Notes under the pieces: model-generated
What the model was told of the DNA's origin: nothing
The model's input: the letters and a program-made list of their open reading frames with translations, nothing else
The model's database searches: none
Source: Mucilaginibacter mali
GTDB taxonomy: Bacteria > Bacteroidota > Bacteroidia > Sphingobacteriales > Sphingobacteriaceae
DNA length: 64,000 nt
Direction: 5' to 3'
NCBI RefSeq assembly: GCF_013283875.1
Contig: NZ_CP054139.1
Coordinates: forward strand, 1,116,001 to 1,180,000
Shown here: positions 50,286-61,684 of the stretch, one piece after another
How the letters are laid out: each line of letters starts with the position of its first letter
Position numbering within the stretch: the stretch's first letter is position 1
Translations under genes and position numbers: made by a program

Positions 50286-50316
50286 TTTGAGATAAGAAAA
50301 AAGGTTCTTACCTTTG
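50286..50316 (+). promoter_or_regulatory. rRNA promoter P3
   Basis: TTTG at 50286-50289, 19 nt, then TACCTTTG at 50309-50316, followed by CACTCCCG. P1, P2 and P3 are spaced by about 112-114 nt. Confidence 0.85.
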
Positions 50317-50640
50317 CACTCCCGAAACGAACAAGACGAAAGTTGGAAACGGAAAAAGGGAAAAGCGCTGACCGCAACGGGCAGTGGAATTGAAAAGAGA
50401 AAGCCGTCATCAAATACTAAGATGAGCAAACGGCAGGGCGGCGAAAGCGGCCATCATTAAACAAGACATTGACCATCGCAATGATGGAAAACATACAGCC
50501 GGTACCGGGATGGGAAAGCGAAAAAGTTCTTAGAAAGATAAAGAGACAAAAATAAATCATGAAGCAAAGCGGGGCTTTGAGTAAGATCAAAGTAACTGTC
50601 AATTTAACTCGGAAGCTTGGGATTTGTATAAAGATAACAT

Positions 50641-50711
50641 AGCTAAAAGCGCAAAGCTAAAAGCAAAAAGCTGTCAAAGGCTTTCAGCTTTAGTCTTTCA
50701 GCTTTCAGCTC
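50641..50711 (+). repeat. Word hairpin in the 16S leader, AGCTAAAAGC class
   Basis: Left arm has AGCTAAAAGCGCAAAGC and AAAAGCAAAAAGCTG words, right arm CTTTCAGCTTTAGTC and TTTCAGCTTTCAGCT. It sits about 55 nt upstream of 16S, where RNase III stems normally form. Confidence 0.75.
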
Positions 50712-50764
50712 AAATACAGATTTCTATTTTGAGTAATAGGGTCTGGATACAAACAAAACATTTT

Positions 50765-52287
<1,523 letters not shown>

Positions 52288-52414
52288 TGGAGCAAGTCCG
52301 TAAGCCTATAGGTTATATAGACAGACCTGCTTTGCCCATGTTTATTTTTGTCGCTTTAATAAAGATAACCCAGGAAAGATGAAGCCATCGGTTGGGCCTG
52401 CCAGGGCAGGGACA

Positions 52415-52484
52415 ATAAGTGGCAGTAGCAGTAGTAAGTAGCAGAAATAAAACGCTGCCACTGCAACTAAATACTGCAACTTAT
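52415..52484 (+). repeat. Word hairpin between 16S and tRNA-Ile, GCAGTAGCAGTAG class
   Basis: Left arm ATAAGTGGCAGTAGCAGTAG and right arm CTGCCACTGCAACTAAATAC end with complementary ATAAGT/ACTTAT. It stops 5 nt before the tRNA. Confidence 0.75.
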
Positions 52485-52489
52485 AATAA

Positions 52490-52564
52490 AGTCCCGTAGC
52501 TCAGTTTGGTTAGAGCACTACACTGATAATGTAGGGGTCAGCAGTTCAAATCTGCTCGGGACTA
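52490..52564 (+). tRNA. tRNA-Ile (anticodon GAT)
   Basis: Acceptor AGTCCCG pairs perfectly with CGGGACT and A is the discriminator. The anticodon loop is CTGATAA, the T-loop GTTCAAATC. It is in the usual place between 16S and 23S. CCA is not encoded. Confidence 0.97.
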
Positions 52565-52594
52565 CAGTGCAGCGAAGCTGCAGGTTAAAAGAGA

Positions 52595-52650
52595 GCGGTT
52601 GAATAAGTTAAGTAGTTAACTACTCACCAATCAACTACTCACTAATCACT
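52595..52650 (+). repeat. Word hairpin between tRNA-Ile and tRNA-Ala, AACTACTCAC class
   Basis: GGTTGAATAAGTTAAGTAGTT pairs with the complementary AACTACTCACCAATCAAC, and a further CTACTCACTAATCAC word follows. It occupies most of the spacer between the two tRNAs. Confidence 0.7.
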
Positions 52651-52656
52651 ATCCTT

Positions 52657-52730
52657 GGGGGATTAGCTCAGCTGGCTAGAGCACCTGCCTTGCACGCAGG
52701 GGGTCAACGGTTCGAATCCGTTATTCTCCA
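52657..52730 (+). tRNA. tRNA-Ala (anticodon TGC)
   Basis: Acceptor GGGGGAT pairs with ATTCTCC (two G-U pairs), discriminator A. The anticodon loop is CTTGCAC in CTGCCTTGCACGCAGG and the T-loop is GTTCGAATC. Second tRNA of the rRNA spacer. Confidence 0.97.
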
Positions 52731-52739
52731 CGCTGTTTA

Positions 52740-52808
52740 GGTAAAAGGCCAAAGGCGAAAGGAAAAAGGTATCAAAACCTTTCACCTTTAAGCTTTCACC
52801 TTTCACCT
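52740..52808 (+). repeat. Word hairpin between tRNA-Ala and 23S, AAAGGCGAAAGG class
   Basis: Left arm GGTAAAAGGCCAAAGGCGAA with AGGAAAAAGGT, right arm CCTTTCACCTTTAAGC and TTTCACCTTTCACC. A half array of the same words (GAAAGGTTAAAGGCGAAAGG) is at 29078. Confidence 0.75.
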
Positions 52809-52818
52809 CAAACAAAAC

Positions 52819-52829
52819 GTTCTTTGACA
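52819..52829 (+). promoter_or_regulatory. boxA-like element before 23S rRNA
   Basis: GTTCTTTGACA, followed by TATTGGAAG, is the usual spacer boxA form in Bacteroidota rRNA operons; it resembles 50117-50127. Confidence 0.55.
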
Positions 52830-52880
52830 TATTGGAAGAAGTAATTGAAAAAAAGAGAAAACAACAGTAGGGACGTTGTT

Positions 52881-52953
52881 GATCAGAATCAAGAGTACAG
52901 AATCAGGGATCAGGACTTGTCTTGACTCTTGGCTCTAAGAATCCTGAATCTGT
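52881..52953 (+). repeat. Second word hairpin between tRNA-Ala and 23S, CAGAATCAAGAG class
   Basis: Left arm GATCAGAATCAAGAGTACAG then AATCAGGGATCAGGAC; right arm CTTGACTCTTGGCTC then AAGAATCCTGAATCTG. The arms are degenerate complements. The spacer thus has two such elements. Confidence 0.7.
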
Positions 52954-53005
52954 GAAATGACTCTCAATAAAGCATACGCTGCCGAGCAAAAGCGGCAGAT
53001 GTAGG

Positions 53006-55880
<2,875 letters not shown>

Positions 55881-55895
55881 ATAGCAGGTAATTAA

Positions 55896-55920
55896 GGGGC
55901 CTGAGCTAACGCTCGGCCCC
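55896..55920 (+). other. GC-rich hairpin after 23S
   Basis: GGGGCCTGAGC and GCTCGGCCCC pair around TAAC with one bulged T. It is in the 23S-5S spacer, without a T-tract, so it is more likely a processing structure than a terminator. Confidence 0.6.
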
Positions 55921-55979
55921 GAACACAAAGCTGTTGTTTTCTCTATATTCAATTCCTTCTTTCAATACTTGTCATAGAT

Positions 55980-56077
55980 TAGCTAAAAGCAAAAAGCGTA
56001 AAGCAGAAAGCCGGAAGCCTATCTAATACCGAATTGGCTAAAAAGCTTTATGCTTTCGGCCTTGAGCTTTCAGCTCA
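55980..56077 (+). repeat. Word hairpin between 23S and 5S, AGCTAAAAGC class
   Basis: Left arm AGCTAAAAGCAAAAAGCGTA and AAGCAGAAAGCCGGAAGCC; right arm GGCTAAAAAGCTTTATGC, TTTCGGCCTTGAGCTTTCAG. The right arm ends about 10 nt before 5S. Same words as in the 16S leader. Confidence 0.75.
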
Positions 56078-56086
56078 AAAGAAATT

Positions 56087-56195
<109 letters not shown>

Positions 56196-56223
56196 ACCTT
56201 ATCGTCTGACCGACGTTAATGTT

Positions 56224-56257
56224 AAGCCCCTCATCATTGCGATGAGGGGCTTTTTTT
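56224..56257 (+). terminator. rRNA operon terminator
   Basis: AGCCCCTCATC and GATGAGGGGCT form a perfect 11-bp stem around ATTGC, followed by seven T. Confidence 0.95.
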
Positions 56258-56277
56258 GTGCGCTAAATTCTCTGCGA

Positions 56278-56400
56278 AGAGCGATATTCCTGAAATAGCG
56301 GCTACCGCTCATTATAAACCCGATAGCAGCGGAAAACCCGGAGCTTGGGCAGACCGCGTTCGGGCAAGCGAGGCTTTGCAGCGGATAGCGGGACTGAACC
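56278..56400 (+). repeat. Dispersed ~120-bp element, copy 4 (diverged)
   Basis: Blocks are CTCATTATAAACCCGATAGC, AGCGGAAAACCCGGAG and GCGAGGCTTTGCAGCGG. It starts 20 nt after the rRNA terminator, opposite in orientation to copy 3 upstream of the operon. Confidence 0.72.
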
Positions 56401-56486
56401 GCCGACATTGGCATAATCGTTCATTTTCAAAACAACGCCCCGAAATATTTTATCCTTACCTTCGTTCTAATATCAATTCAATACCT

Positions 56487-57200
56487 ATGCGGAAAGTGCT
56501 GCTCCTTATCACCGTTCTGTTAACTGCGAATATTCTTTTTGCGCAGAACATCCAATCAGTTTGCATAAAGATCAACGAGTTGAATGATAACATCCTTTTA
56601 GGGAATATAAAAAAGCAACAGGCAATAGCGCCTTTTAAGGCCTTAATGGCAGAACTAAACCGGCTTATAAAAACTAAACAATTGGATAATGCCTGGGTAT
56701 TCCCATTGCAAGGTTATAAGCCCAGCGCTATCGGCGGCACAAACGGCAATGGCTATAGCGATAGGGGATACAATTACTTCGACGGTAATAAGCACGCCGC
56801 CCATCCGGCGCACGATATTTTTATCCGCGATAAGAATCAGGACGATATTGACGATAAAACCCTGCAGCCTGTAAACGTTTTAGCAATGGCTGACGGCATT
56901 GTACTGGCCTGCCGGAGTAACTGGGATGAAAAAAGCGATCTGCGGGGTGGTCGCTACATCTGGATCTATCATCCGCAGCTAAATATCATCAGCTATTACG
57001 CGCATAACCGTGAGATATTTGTAAAGCCTGGCGATGAAGTTAAGGGGGGCCAAAAGATTGCAGAAGTTGGCCGTACAGGTTTTAATGCCTTTAAAAAACG
57101 TTCACCAACGCATTTGCATTTCGGTACTTATCACCTGCAAAATGGTTTACCTATACCTTTTAATGCCTATAACCAACTTATTAAAGCGCAAATCAAATGA
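56487..57200 (+). CDS. M23-family (LytM-type) metallopeptidase
   Basis: A 237-residue exported protein. Signal peptide VLLLITVLLTANILFAQ. The LytM/M23 zinc site is visible as HPAHDIFI (His, Asp) and THLHFGTYH (HxH), with GDEVKGGQKIAEVGRTG between them. Such enzymes cut peptidoglycan cross-bridges or act as activators. The frame is open upstream to 56256 through repeat DNA; the signal peptide fixes the ATG at 56487. The stop overlaps the DUF4846 gene by 4 nt. Confidence 0.9.
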   Translation: MRKVLLLITVLLTANILFAQNIQSVCIKINELNDNILLGNIKKQQAIAPFKALMAELNRLIKTKQLDNAWVFPLQGYKPSAIGGTNGNGYSDRGYNYFDGNKHAAHPAHDIFIRDKNQDDIDDKTLQPVNVLAMADGIVLACRSNWDEKSDLRGGRYIWIYHPQLNIISYYAHNREIFVKPGDEVKGGQKIAEVGRTGFNAFKKRSPTHLHFGTYHLQNGLPIPFNAYNQLIKAQIK

Positions 57201-57958
57201 AAACGTTGACCATATTCCTTTTAGCATTCTTTGTTTCGGCCAGCATTCCCGCGGATGATGTTAATACACGGTTTAAAGTCCCGGCGGGGTATGGTATCAT
57301 AACTAACATTGGTTTTGGGAAATGGCTTGGTCAACTATCTTTAAAACCTGCAGGCACGCATACGCAAACATATAAGGGAGATATTGCACGCACCGATGCC
57401 TATACCGCCGCGGTAATTGATATGAGTGTTGGCAAACAGGACCTGCAGCAATGTGCCGATGCCGTAATGCGCCTGCGCGCTGAATATCTGTTTCATCAAA
57501 AACGGTATGATGCGATTGCTTTTAATTTTACCAGCGGTTTCCGATGCGATTATGTACATTATGCCAATGGTTACCGCTACAGCCGCGATAAATGGGTAAA
57601 AACTGCCACCAAGGATTATTCGTATGCGGCTTTTATGCGTTATATGAACCTGGTATTCTCGTACGCCGGGACTTTATCGCTTGAAAAAGAGTTGATAAAA
57701 GTTAACAATGAGAAAGATCTGCGCGCCGGCGATGTATTTATTCACGGTGGCTCGCCCGGGCACTGCTTTATTGTGCTGGCTGTGGCAGAAAACGTAGCGC
57801 ATGAAAGGAAATTCCTGATGGCACAAAGCTTTATGCCCGCGCAAAATATACAGGTACTACAGGCTGATGGGAATCCGTGGTTTAGTATGGCGCAGACAGC
57901 TCGGATACCTTACGGAGAACTGGTTGATCTAAAATATCTTCGCCGGTTTAAAGATTGA
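57197..57958 (+). CDS. DUF4846-domain protein
   Basis: A 253-residue protein with an N-terminal signal-like segment (TLTIFLLAFFVSASIP). The DUF4846 body contains AAVIDMSVGKQDLQQCADAV, RLRAEYLFHQKRYDAIAF, FTSGFRCDYVHYANGYRY and GDVFIHGGSPGHCFIVLAVA. The family is of unknown function. His and Cys in the GGSPGHCFIV segment suggest an enzyme active site. Coupled to the M23 peptidase by a 4-nt overlap, so a joint role at the cell wall is likely. Confidence 0.85.
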   Translation: MKTLTIFLLAFFVSASIPADDVNTRFKVPAGYGIITNIGFGKWLGQLSLKPAGTHTQTYKGDIARTDAYTAAVIDMSVGKQDLQQCADAVMRLRAEYLFHQKRYDAIAFNFTSGFRCDYVHYANGYRYSRDKWVKTATKDYSYAAFMRYMNLVFSYAGTLSLEKELIKVNNEKDLRAGDVFIHGGSPGHCFIVLAVAENVAHERKFLMAQSFMPAQNIQVLQADGNPWFSMAQTARIPYGELVDLKYLRRFKD

Positions 57959-58186
57959 CCTACCTGGGGAATAATCCACAGTTTATACGTTGCGGGAAGA
58001 GGAGTATCGGATTCAATTTCCCCACTATTTCCCCAACATTGGGTTATAGCTGTTGCAGAAAATCGATACAACTGACTTGATTTATATTAATTGCCCACTG
58101 AAAAAACGCTGTTTGCAGCTTGGTAGGGCCGTTTTTTAGACTTTGTTGTTGCGTTATTAATTTTCGGTTAAAATGTTTTCAATCAA

Positions 58187-58202
58187 TGGCACAGGGATTG
58201 CA
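58187..58202 (+). promoter_or_regulatory. Sigma-54-type promoter before the first micro-protein gene
   Basis: TGGCACAGGGATTGCA matches the -24/-12 consensus TGGCACG-N4-TTGCA, with GG and GC separated by the required 10 nt. A start near 58213 would give a 25-nt leader before the ATG at 58238. About 220 nt upstream are non-coding, enough for enhancer sites. Confidence 0.65.
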
Positions 58203-58237
58203 TTATCCTTTGCAACACTAATTAAATTGATTGAAAT

Positions 58238-58375
58238 ATGAACGCAGTAATTAACGATACCCTGAGATTTTTAGCTAATTTTTCAGCTTGTGTAATTGTT
58301 TTTGGAGTGATAGTTTTAGTAAATTATATGTTTAGCCGCGATAAGGTGATCACCAGGACCATGCGTCATAAATAA
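58238..58375 (+). CDS. 45-residue single-helix membrane micro-protein
   Basis: A short frame MNAVINDTLRFLANFSA followed by one membrane helix (about residues 16-31, CVIVFGVIVLVNYMF) and a basic tail ending RTMRHK. It is supported by a sigma-54-type promoter upstream and a strong terminator downstream, both correctly spaced. No family recognised. The positive C-terminus would be cytoplasmic. A second micro-protein of like layout follows at 58555. Confidence 0.6.
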   Translation: MNAVINDTLRFLANFSACVIVFGVIVLVNYMFSRDKVITRTMRHK

Positions 58376-58404
58376 CCAGGATTTAGCAGGAACGATTATA
58401 TTAT

Positions 58405-58447
58405 GATCCGGAGCGACAGCTTACAGCTGCGCTCCGGATTTTTTATT
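58405..58447 (+). terminator. Terminator of the first micro-protein gene
   Basis: ATCCGGAGCGACAGCT pairs with AGCTGCGCTCCGGAT (one bulged base) around a short loop, followed by seven T. It starts about 30 nt after the stop. Confidence 0.93.
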
Positions 58448-58502
58448 TTACAACTTCTATGTTTTGTTTAATGAAGGTTTACTTAGCTGTTGATTAGAAT
58501 AA

Positions 58503-58518
58503 AGGCATAGTAATTGCG
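58503..58518 (+). promoter_or_regulatory. Sigma-54-type promoter before the second micro-protein gene
   Basis: AGGCATAGTAATTGCG keeps GG and TTGC with the exact 10-nt spacing between GG and GC; two consensus positions differ (A for T, T for C). A start near 58528 gives a leader of about 27 nt before the ATG at 58555, the same geometry as the first site. Confidence 0.5.
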
Positions 58519-58554
58519 TTTTAATAAATATTGTTACACTAAAATTAATTACTT

Positions 58555-58707
58555 ATGCGTAGTATATTAATTGACCTGTTTCACATATTTGTAATGCTGG
58601 TTATATTAGGCTTTGGGGTAGCTTGTTTGTTTGCCAGCGGTGGCCGGTACGATCACTGGAACAAACGCCTGAAAGGCCGGAAGCCATCCAACGGCAGTTT
58701 CCAGTAA
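58555..58707 (+). CDS. 50-residue single-helix membrane micro-protein
   Basis: MRSILIDLFHIFVMLVILGF begins the frame; the membrane helix covers about residues 8-27 and ends ACLFASGG, and the tail YDHWNKRLKGRKPSNG is basic. No named family. It has the same geometry as the 58238 gene: sigma-54-type site, short leader, single helix, basic tail. A weak stem CAGTTTGC/GCAAACTG (58723-58751) follows. Confidence 0.6.
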   Translation: MRSILIDLFHIFVMLVILGFGVACLFASGGRYDHWNKRLKGRKPSNGSFQ

Positions 58708-58758
58708 GCAGTGCCCGCATTTCAGTTTGCACTAAGCACAGCAGCAAACTGCACCTGA

Positions 58759-59781
58759 TCAGGACCGTTTCTCCACGCGATCATAAAATCCCCCAAAGGA
58801 GTTTATTCTTACGTTTTCTTCTTTAAAAAAATCGCCGGGGAAGCCGAGCGGTACAGCACTTGCTTCGTCGATCTTTTTAAGATGCTCATCGCTTAATATT
58901 AAAGAAGTAGTTTTTAAGTTATCTTTCAACTGGCTTAGTTTGGTAGCGCCAACAATGGGGATGCACGAAAAGCCCTGCTGACGCATCCATTGCAAAGCCA
59001 CATTGCCGGCCGATACGCCCAGTTCATCGGCTACTTCCATCACCACTTTAGTAATGCGTTCGCTGTTTTCATTACGGCGATTACTTTCGGGTTTTACGCG
59101 GCCGGTATCGCCCTTTAAATATTTACCGGTTAATGCACCTCCTCCAAGCGGGGCCCATGGCGTAACTGTCATCCCGAAGTGTTTGGCCATGGGGATCAGT
59201 TCGCGCTCGGGGGTGCGTTGCAGCAGGCTATATTCAACCTGCAGGGCAATAAACTGGCTCCAGCCCATTAGTTCGGCAAGGGTATTGCCTTTGGCCACCA
59301 TCCAGGCTGGGGTATCGCTAATGGCGGCGTAAGTTACTTTGCCCTGTCGTATCAGGTCGTCCAGGCCACGCAGTACTTCATCAATTGGAGTAATATCATC
59401 CCAAATATGCAGATAGAGTACATCAATAAAATCGGTTTTCAAGCGCTTCAGGCTCTCCTCTACGCTGCGCATCATATTTTTGCGGTTATTGCCCGATGCA
59501 TTGGGGTTGGTTTGGTTATCCTTCAGGGTATACTTGGTGGCCAGCACAAAATAATCACGGTCTTGATTTGCCAGATAATCGCCTATTATCCGCTCGCTGG
59601 TGCCTTTCTGGTAAACATTGGCTGTATCAAGGAAGTTTCCGCCCGCGCCGGCAAACTCATCCATAATATCAAAACTGGTAGCGGCATCGGCGCCCCAGCC
59701 ATTATCGGTGCCAAAGCCCATGGTGCCTAAACAAAGTTCGGATACTTTAAGGCCCGAGCGGCCCAGCAATTTGTATTTCAT
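58759..59781 (-). CDS. Aldo/keto reductase
   Basis: A 340-residue TIM-barrel NADPH reductase. Catalytic residues are visible: Asp in NFLDTANVYQKG with Tyr, Lys in VLATKYTLKDN, and His in VLYLHIWDD. The C-terminal cofactor-binding stretch includes SCIPIVGATKLSQLKDNL. It begins MKYKLLGRSGLKVSELCLGT, typical of the YajO/oxidoreductase group. Substrate unknown. Confidence 0.9.
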   Translation of the reverse strand: MKYKLLGRSGLKVSELCLGTMGFGTDNGWGADAATSFDIMDEFAGAGGNFLDTANVYQKGTSERIIGDYLANQDRDYFVLATKYTLKDNQTNPNASGNNRKNMMRSVEESLKRLKTDFIDVLYLHIWDDITPIDEVLRGLDDLIRQGKVTYAAISDTPAWMVAKGNTLAELMGWSQFIALQVEYSLLQRTPERELIPMAKHFGMTVTPWAPLGGGALTGKYLKGDTGRVKPESNRRNENSERITKVVMEVADELGVSAGNVALQWMRQQGFSCIPIVGATKLSQLKDNLKTTSLILSDEHLKKIDEASAVPLGFPGDFFKEENVRINSFGGFYDRVEKRS

Positions 59782-59908
59782 AAAGATGATAAACGTATAT
59801 ATTGATTAAACGCCATAAACCGATGCCGGTTTCGGCCGAAGATAACATTTATCGTATCCACAAACAATATAATGCTGTAGGGGTTAACATAAAAGCATAT
59901 ATCAACCC

Positions 59909-60235
59909 ATGAAGATCATTACCGCCAACCGCCCCTGGAATATTGATAAACTATTTGAAACATTGCAATCAAAACTGAACCCCATTTTTATGGAAGCCCG
60001 CCAAATGGATATACAGTTTGATATTGAAAGGAGTGGAGATGATATCAAGATAGGTAACCCCCAATATTATGATGGCTACCTCTTCAAAATAACAGTACAG
60101 GGCAATAAACTATACATCGCCAAGTCCGAACATTATGTGGACGACGTGAACCAAATAACCCTGCAAAGTATTTTAGAGACTTTGCAAATGGATAGTTTGG
60201 ATGGGGCAGATATTACTTATATAAGCGGGGAATAA
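59909..60235 (+). CDS. Hypothetical protein
   Basis: A 108-residue soluble, acidic protein without a recognised domain. It is a mix of helix (NIDKLFETLQSKLNPIFMEA) and strands (QFDIERSGDDIKI, YLFKITVQGNKLYIAKSEH). No signal peptide. It stands alone and ends close to a hairpin repeat shared with the convergent desaturase gene. Function unknown. Confidence 0.6.
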   Translation: MKIITANRPWNIDKLFETLQSKLNPIFMEARQMDIQFDIERSGDDIKIGNPQYYDGYLFKITVQGNKLYIAKSEHYVDDVNQITLQSILETLQMDSLDGADITYISGE

Positions 60236-60239
60236 GTTT

Positions 60240-60303
60240 AAGTAAAAAGTCCAAAGTCAAAACTGAAAATCTGACTTTGGACTTTTTACTTTAAACTTTC
60301 GAC
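60240..60303. repeat. Word-hairpin element, AAGTCCAAAGTC class, between convergent genes
   Basis: AAGTAAAAAGTCCAAAGTCA (60240-60259) pairs perfectly with TGACTTTGGACTTTTTACTT (60272-60291); further words follow (TTTAAACTTTCGACTT). The right arm includes TTTTTA, so it may terminate both converging genes. Confidence 0.85.
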
Positions 60304-60310
60304 TTGGAAT

Positions 60311-61291
60311 TTACCCGCTTATCCAGCTAAACTTATAATCAAGCATTGGGTTTTTCATCCTGTCGGCAACGCGTATCAGGCGGTCAGGGAGGGCGGTGAT
60401 ATAATCACGGGCCTTTTCGCCGGCTTCGTTCAGGTCGCTGATCGATTCTAATTTCCATTCAACGATCAGGTCGCGCAAAATATCTACATAATCAGTAGCG
60501 GTATAAATGCCTAAACGTTGGGCCGCATCGGTAAAATGACCGAAGGTTTGGCCTATCTTTAAACCAACTTCGCGCAGGAAGTGCGCTGGCATAACTATCT
60601 TTTTGCGCATCATGTCTTCGAAGGCGATCATGGCCTCGCTGGCATCAACTTCAAATGCTTTTGAAATAAAAGCTATATAAGCCTTGGCATGGCGCGCCTC
60701 GTCCGACGCGATAACGCCGCACATTTTTGATAACAAAGTATCGCCGCACTTTTTAGCCTGGCTGGCCACGCGGCGGTGCGATATATTGGTAGCCAGTTCC
60801 TGGAAACTGGTATAAATGAAGTTACGGTAAGGGTCGGTGCCGGTACCAATGTCAAAGCCATCAGCCAGCAGGTATTGGGTTGATACCTCCATGGCGCGCA
60901 TATTCACACGGCCGCTTAGGTACAGGTATTTGTTCAGCAGGTCGCCGTGGCGGTTCTCCTCGGCAGTCCAGGCGCGTGTCCATTTCATCCAGCCGCCTTC
61001 TTCGGCCATATTAACACCCTCAACCATCGTCAGCCACGATTCGTAAGTAGGCAAAGCTTCTTCGGTAATAGTATCGCCAATTAAAACAGCTACCAGATCG
61101 TACGATAGGCCTTTAGCGCTCTCGCGTAATTCTTTTACTTCCTGGAAAAAGGTATCACGGGTCGAATCGGGTAAAAAGTCAGATGGCTGCCAATTGGTCT
61201 CGATAGGTTTCAGATAATCGTGCATATTTTCCAGCATATATTTTTCAATATGCTTCATTACCTCACGCCGTTTTTCTTCAAAGAATCTCAT
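60311..61291 (-). CDS. Acyl-ACP desaturase
   Basis: A 326-residue soluble diiron desaturase, which introduces a double bond in acyl-ACP chains for membrane lipids. Iron ligands are in the EENRHG motif (about residue 111) and in DEARH (about 197), each with a preceding glutamate (PTYESWL and SFQELATNISHRR). The length and whole pattern match stearoyl-ACP desaturases of bacteria and plants. A promoter box lies 16 nt upstream. Confidence 0.92.
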   Translation of the reverse strand: MRFFEEKRREVMKHIEKYMLENMHDYLKPIETNWQPSDFLPDSTRDTFFQEVKELRESAKGLSYDLVAVLIGDTITEEALPTYESWLTMVEGVNMAEEGGWMKWTRAWTAEENRHGDLLNKYLYLSGRVNMRAMEVSTQYLLADGFDIGTGTDPYRNFIYTSFQELATNISHRRVASQAKKCGDTLLSKMCGVIASDEARHAKAYIAFISKAFEVDASEAMIAFEDMMRKKIVMPAHFLREVGLKIGQTFGHFTDAAQRLGIYTATDYVDILRDLIVEWKLESISDLNEAGEKARDYITALPDRLIRVADRMKNPMLDYKFSWISG

Positions 61292-61307
61292 TATAGCTTA
61301 TTTCGCA

Positions 61308-61315
61308 CAAAGGTA
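61308..61315 (-). promoter_or_regulatory. Promoter -7 box of the desaturase gene
   Basis: TACCTTTG on the minus strand, 16 nt before the ATG at 61291. No clear -33 element. Confidence 0.5.
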
Positions 61316-61496
61316 ATCAATTAATATGTAATAAATAATGATATCCCTCACATGTATTATAACCAAATTGTTAGGGTAATGTGTGGCGGCATTACTTATT
61401 TAACTATACCCAATAATAGCTGGTAGCGGCTTTATCTATCCAATAACTAATGAGTAATGATAGCGCAGCGTAATGACCAAATGACGCGAAGCCTAA

Positions 61497-61581
61497 GGGC
61501 GTTGCCTGCGGCCCGGGCTGTCCGCTCATACTGCACGGGCCTTAGCCACAAGGCCGGTATCCGCTACTATCCCTAACGCGG
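61497..61581 (-). repeat. Dispersed ~85-bp element, copy 2
   Basis: Reverse complement of 24887-24972 with about five differences. Starts on the minus strand CCGCGTTAGGGATAGTAGC and ends GCCGCAGGCAACGCCC. No coding frame explains it. Confidence 0.85.
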
Positions 61582-61586
61582 AATTT

Positions 61587-61664
61587 GTCTGAATCAAAAT
61601 TCACAGAATTTTAAAATGACCAGAATTCTGCAAATCCTAAAATCCTGTAAATTTTGATTCAGAC
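61587..61664. repeat. Word-hairpin element, TCTGAATCAAAATT class, in the ABC-gene promoter
   Basis: GTCTGAATCAAAATTCACAG (61587-61606) pairs with CTGTAAATTTTGATTCAGAC (61645-61664), one mismatch. Inner words CAGAATTTTAAAATG and CAGAATTCTGCAAATCC repeat the pattern. Its right arm ends 3 nt before the -7 box, covering the -33 position. Confidence 0.75.
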
Positions 61665-61667
61665 GAT

Positions 61668-61675
61668 TATCTTTG
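61668..61675 (+). promoter_or_regulatory. Promoter -7 box of the ABC gene
   Basis: TATCTTTG, ending 9 nt before the ATG at 61685, predicts almost no leader. The in-frame TTG at 61673 is inside the box, so it is not the start. Confidence 0.5.
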
Positions 61676-61684
61676 CCTGAACAT

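Larger units (their letters stand above)
61292..61684. other. Intergenic region between the desaturase and ABC genes
   Basis: It contains the desaturase promoter, about 170 nt without a recognised feature, copy 2 of the ~85-bp element, a hairpin at 61587-61664 and the ABC-gene promoter box. No gene found. Confidence 0.55.

Noticed and set aside
56256..56486. N-terminal extension of the M23 peptidase gene
   Set aside because: It is repeat sequence just after the rRNA terminator, and a proper signal peptide starts at 56487.
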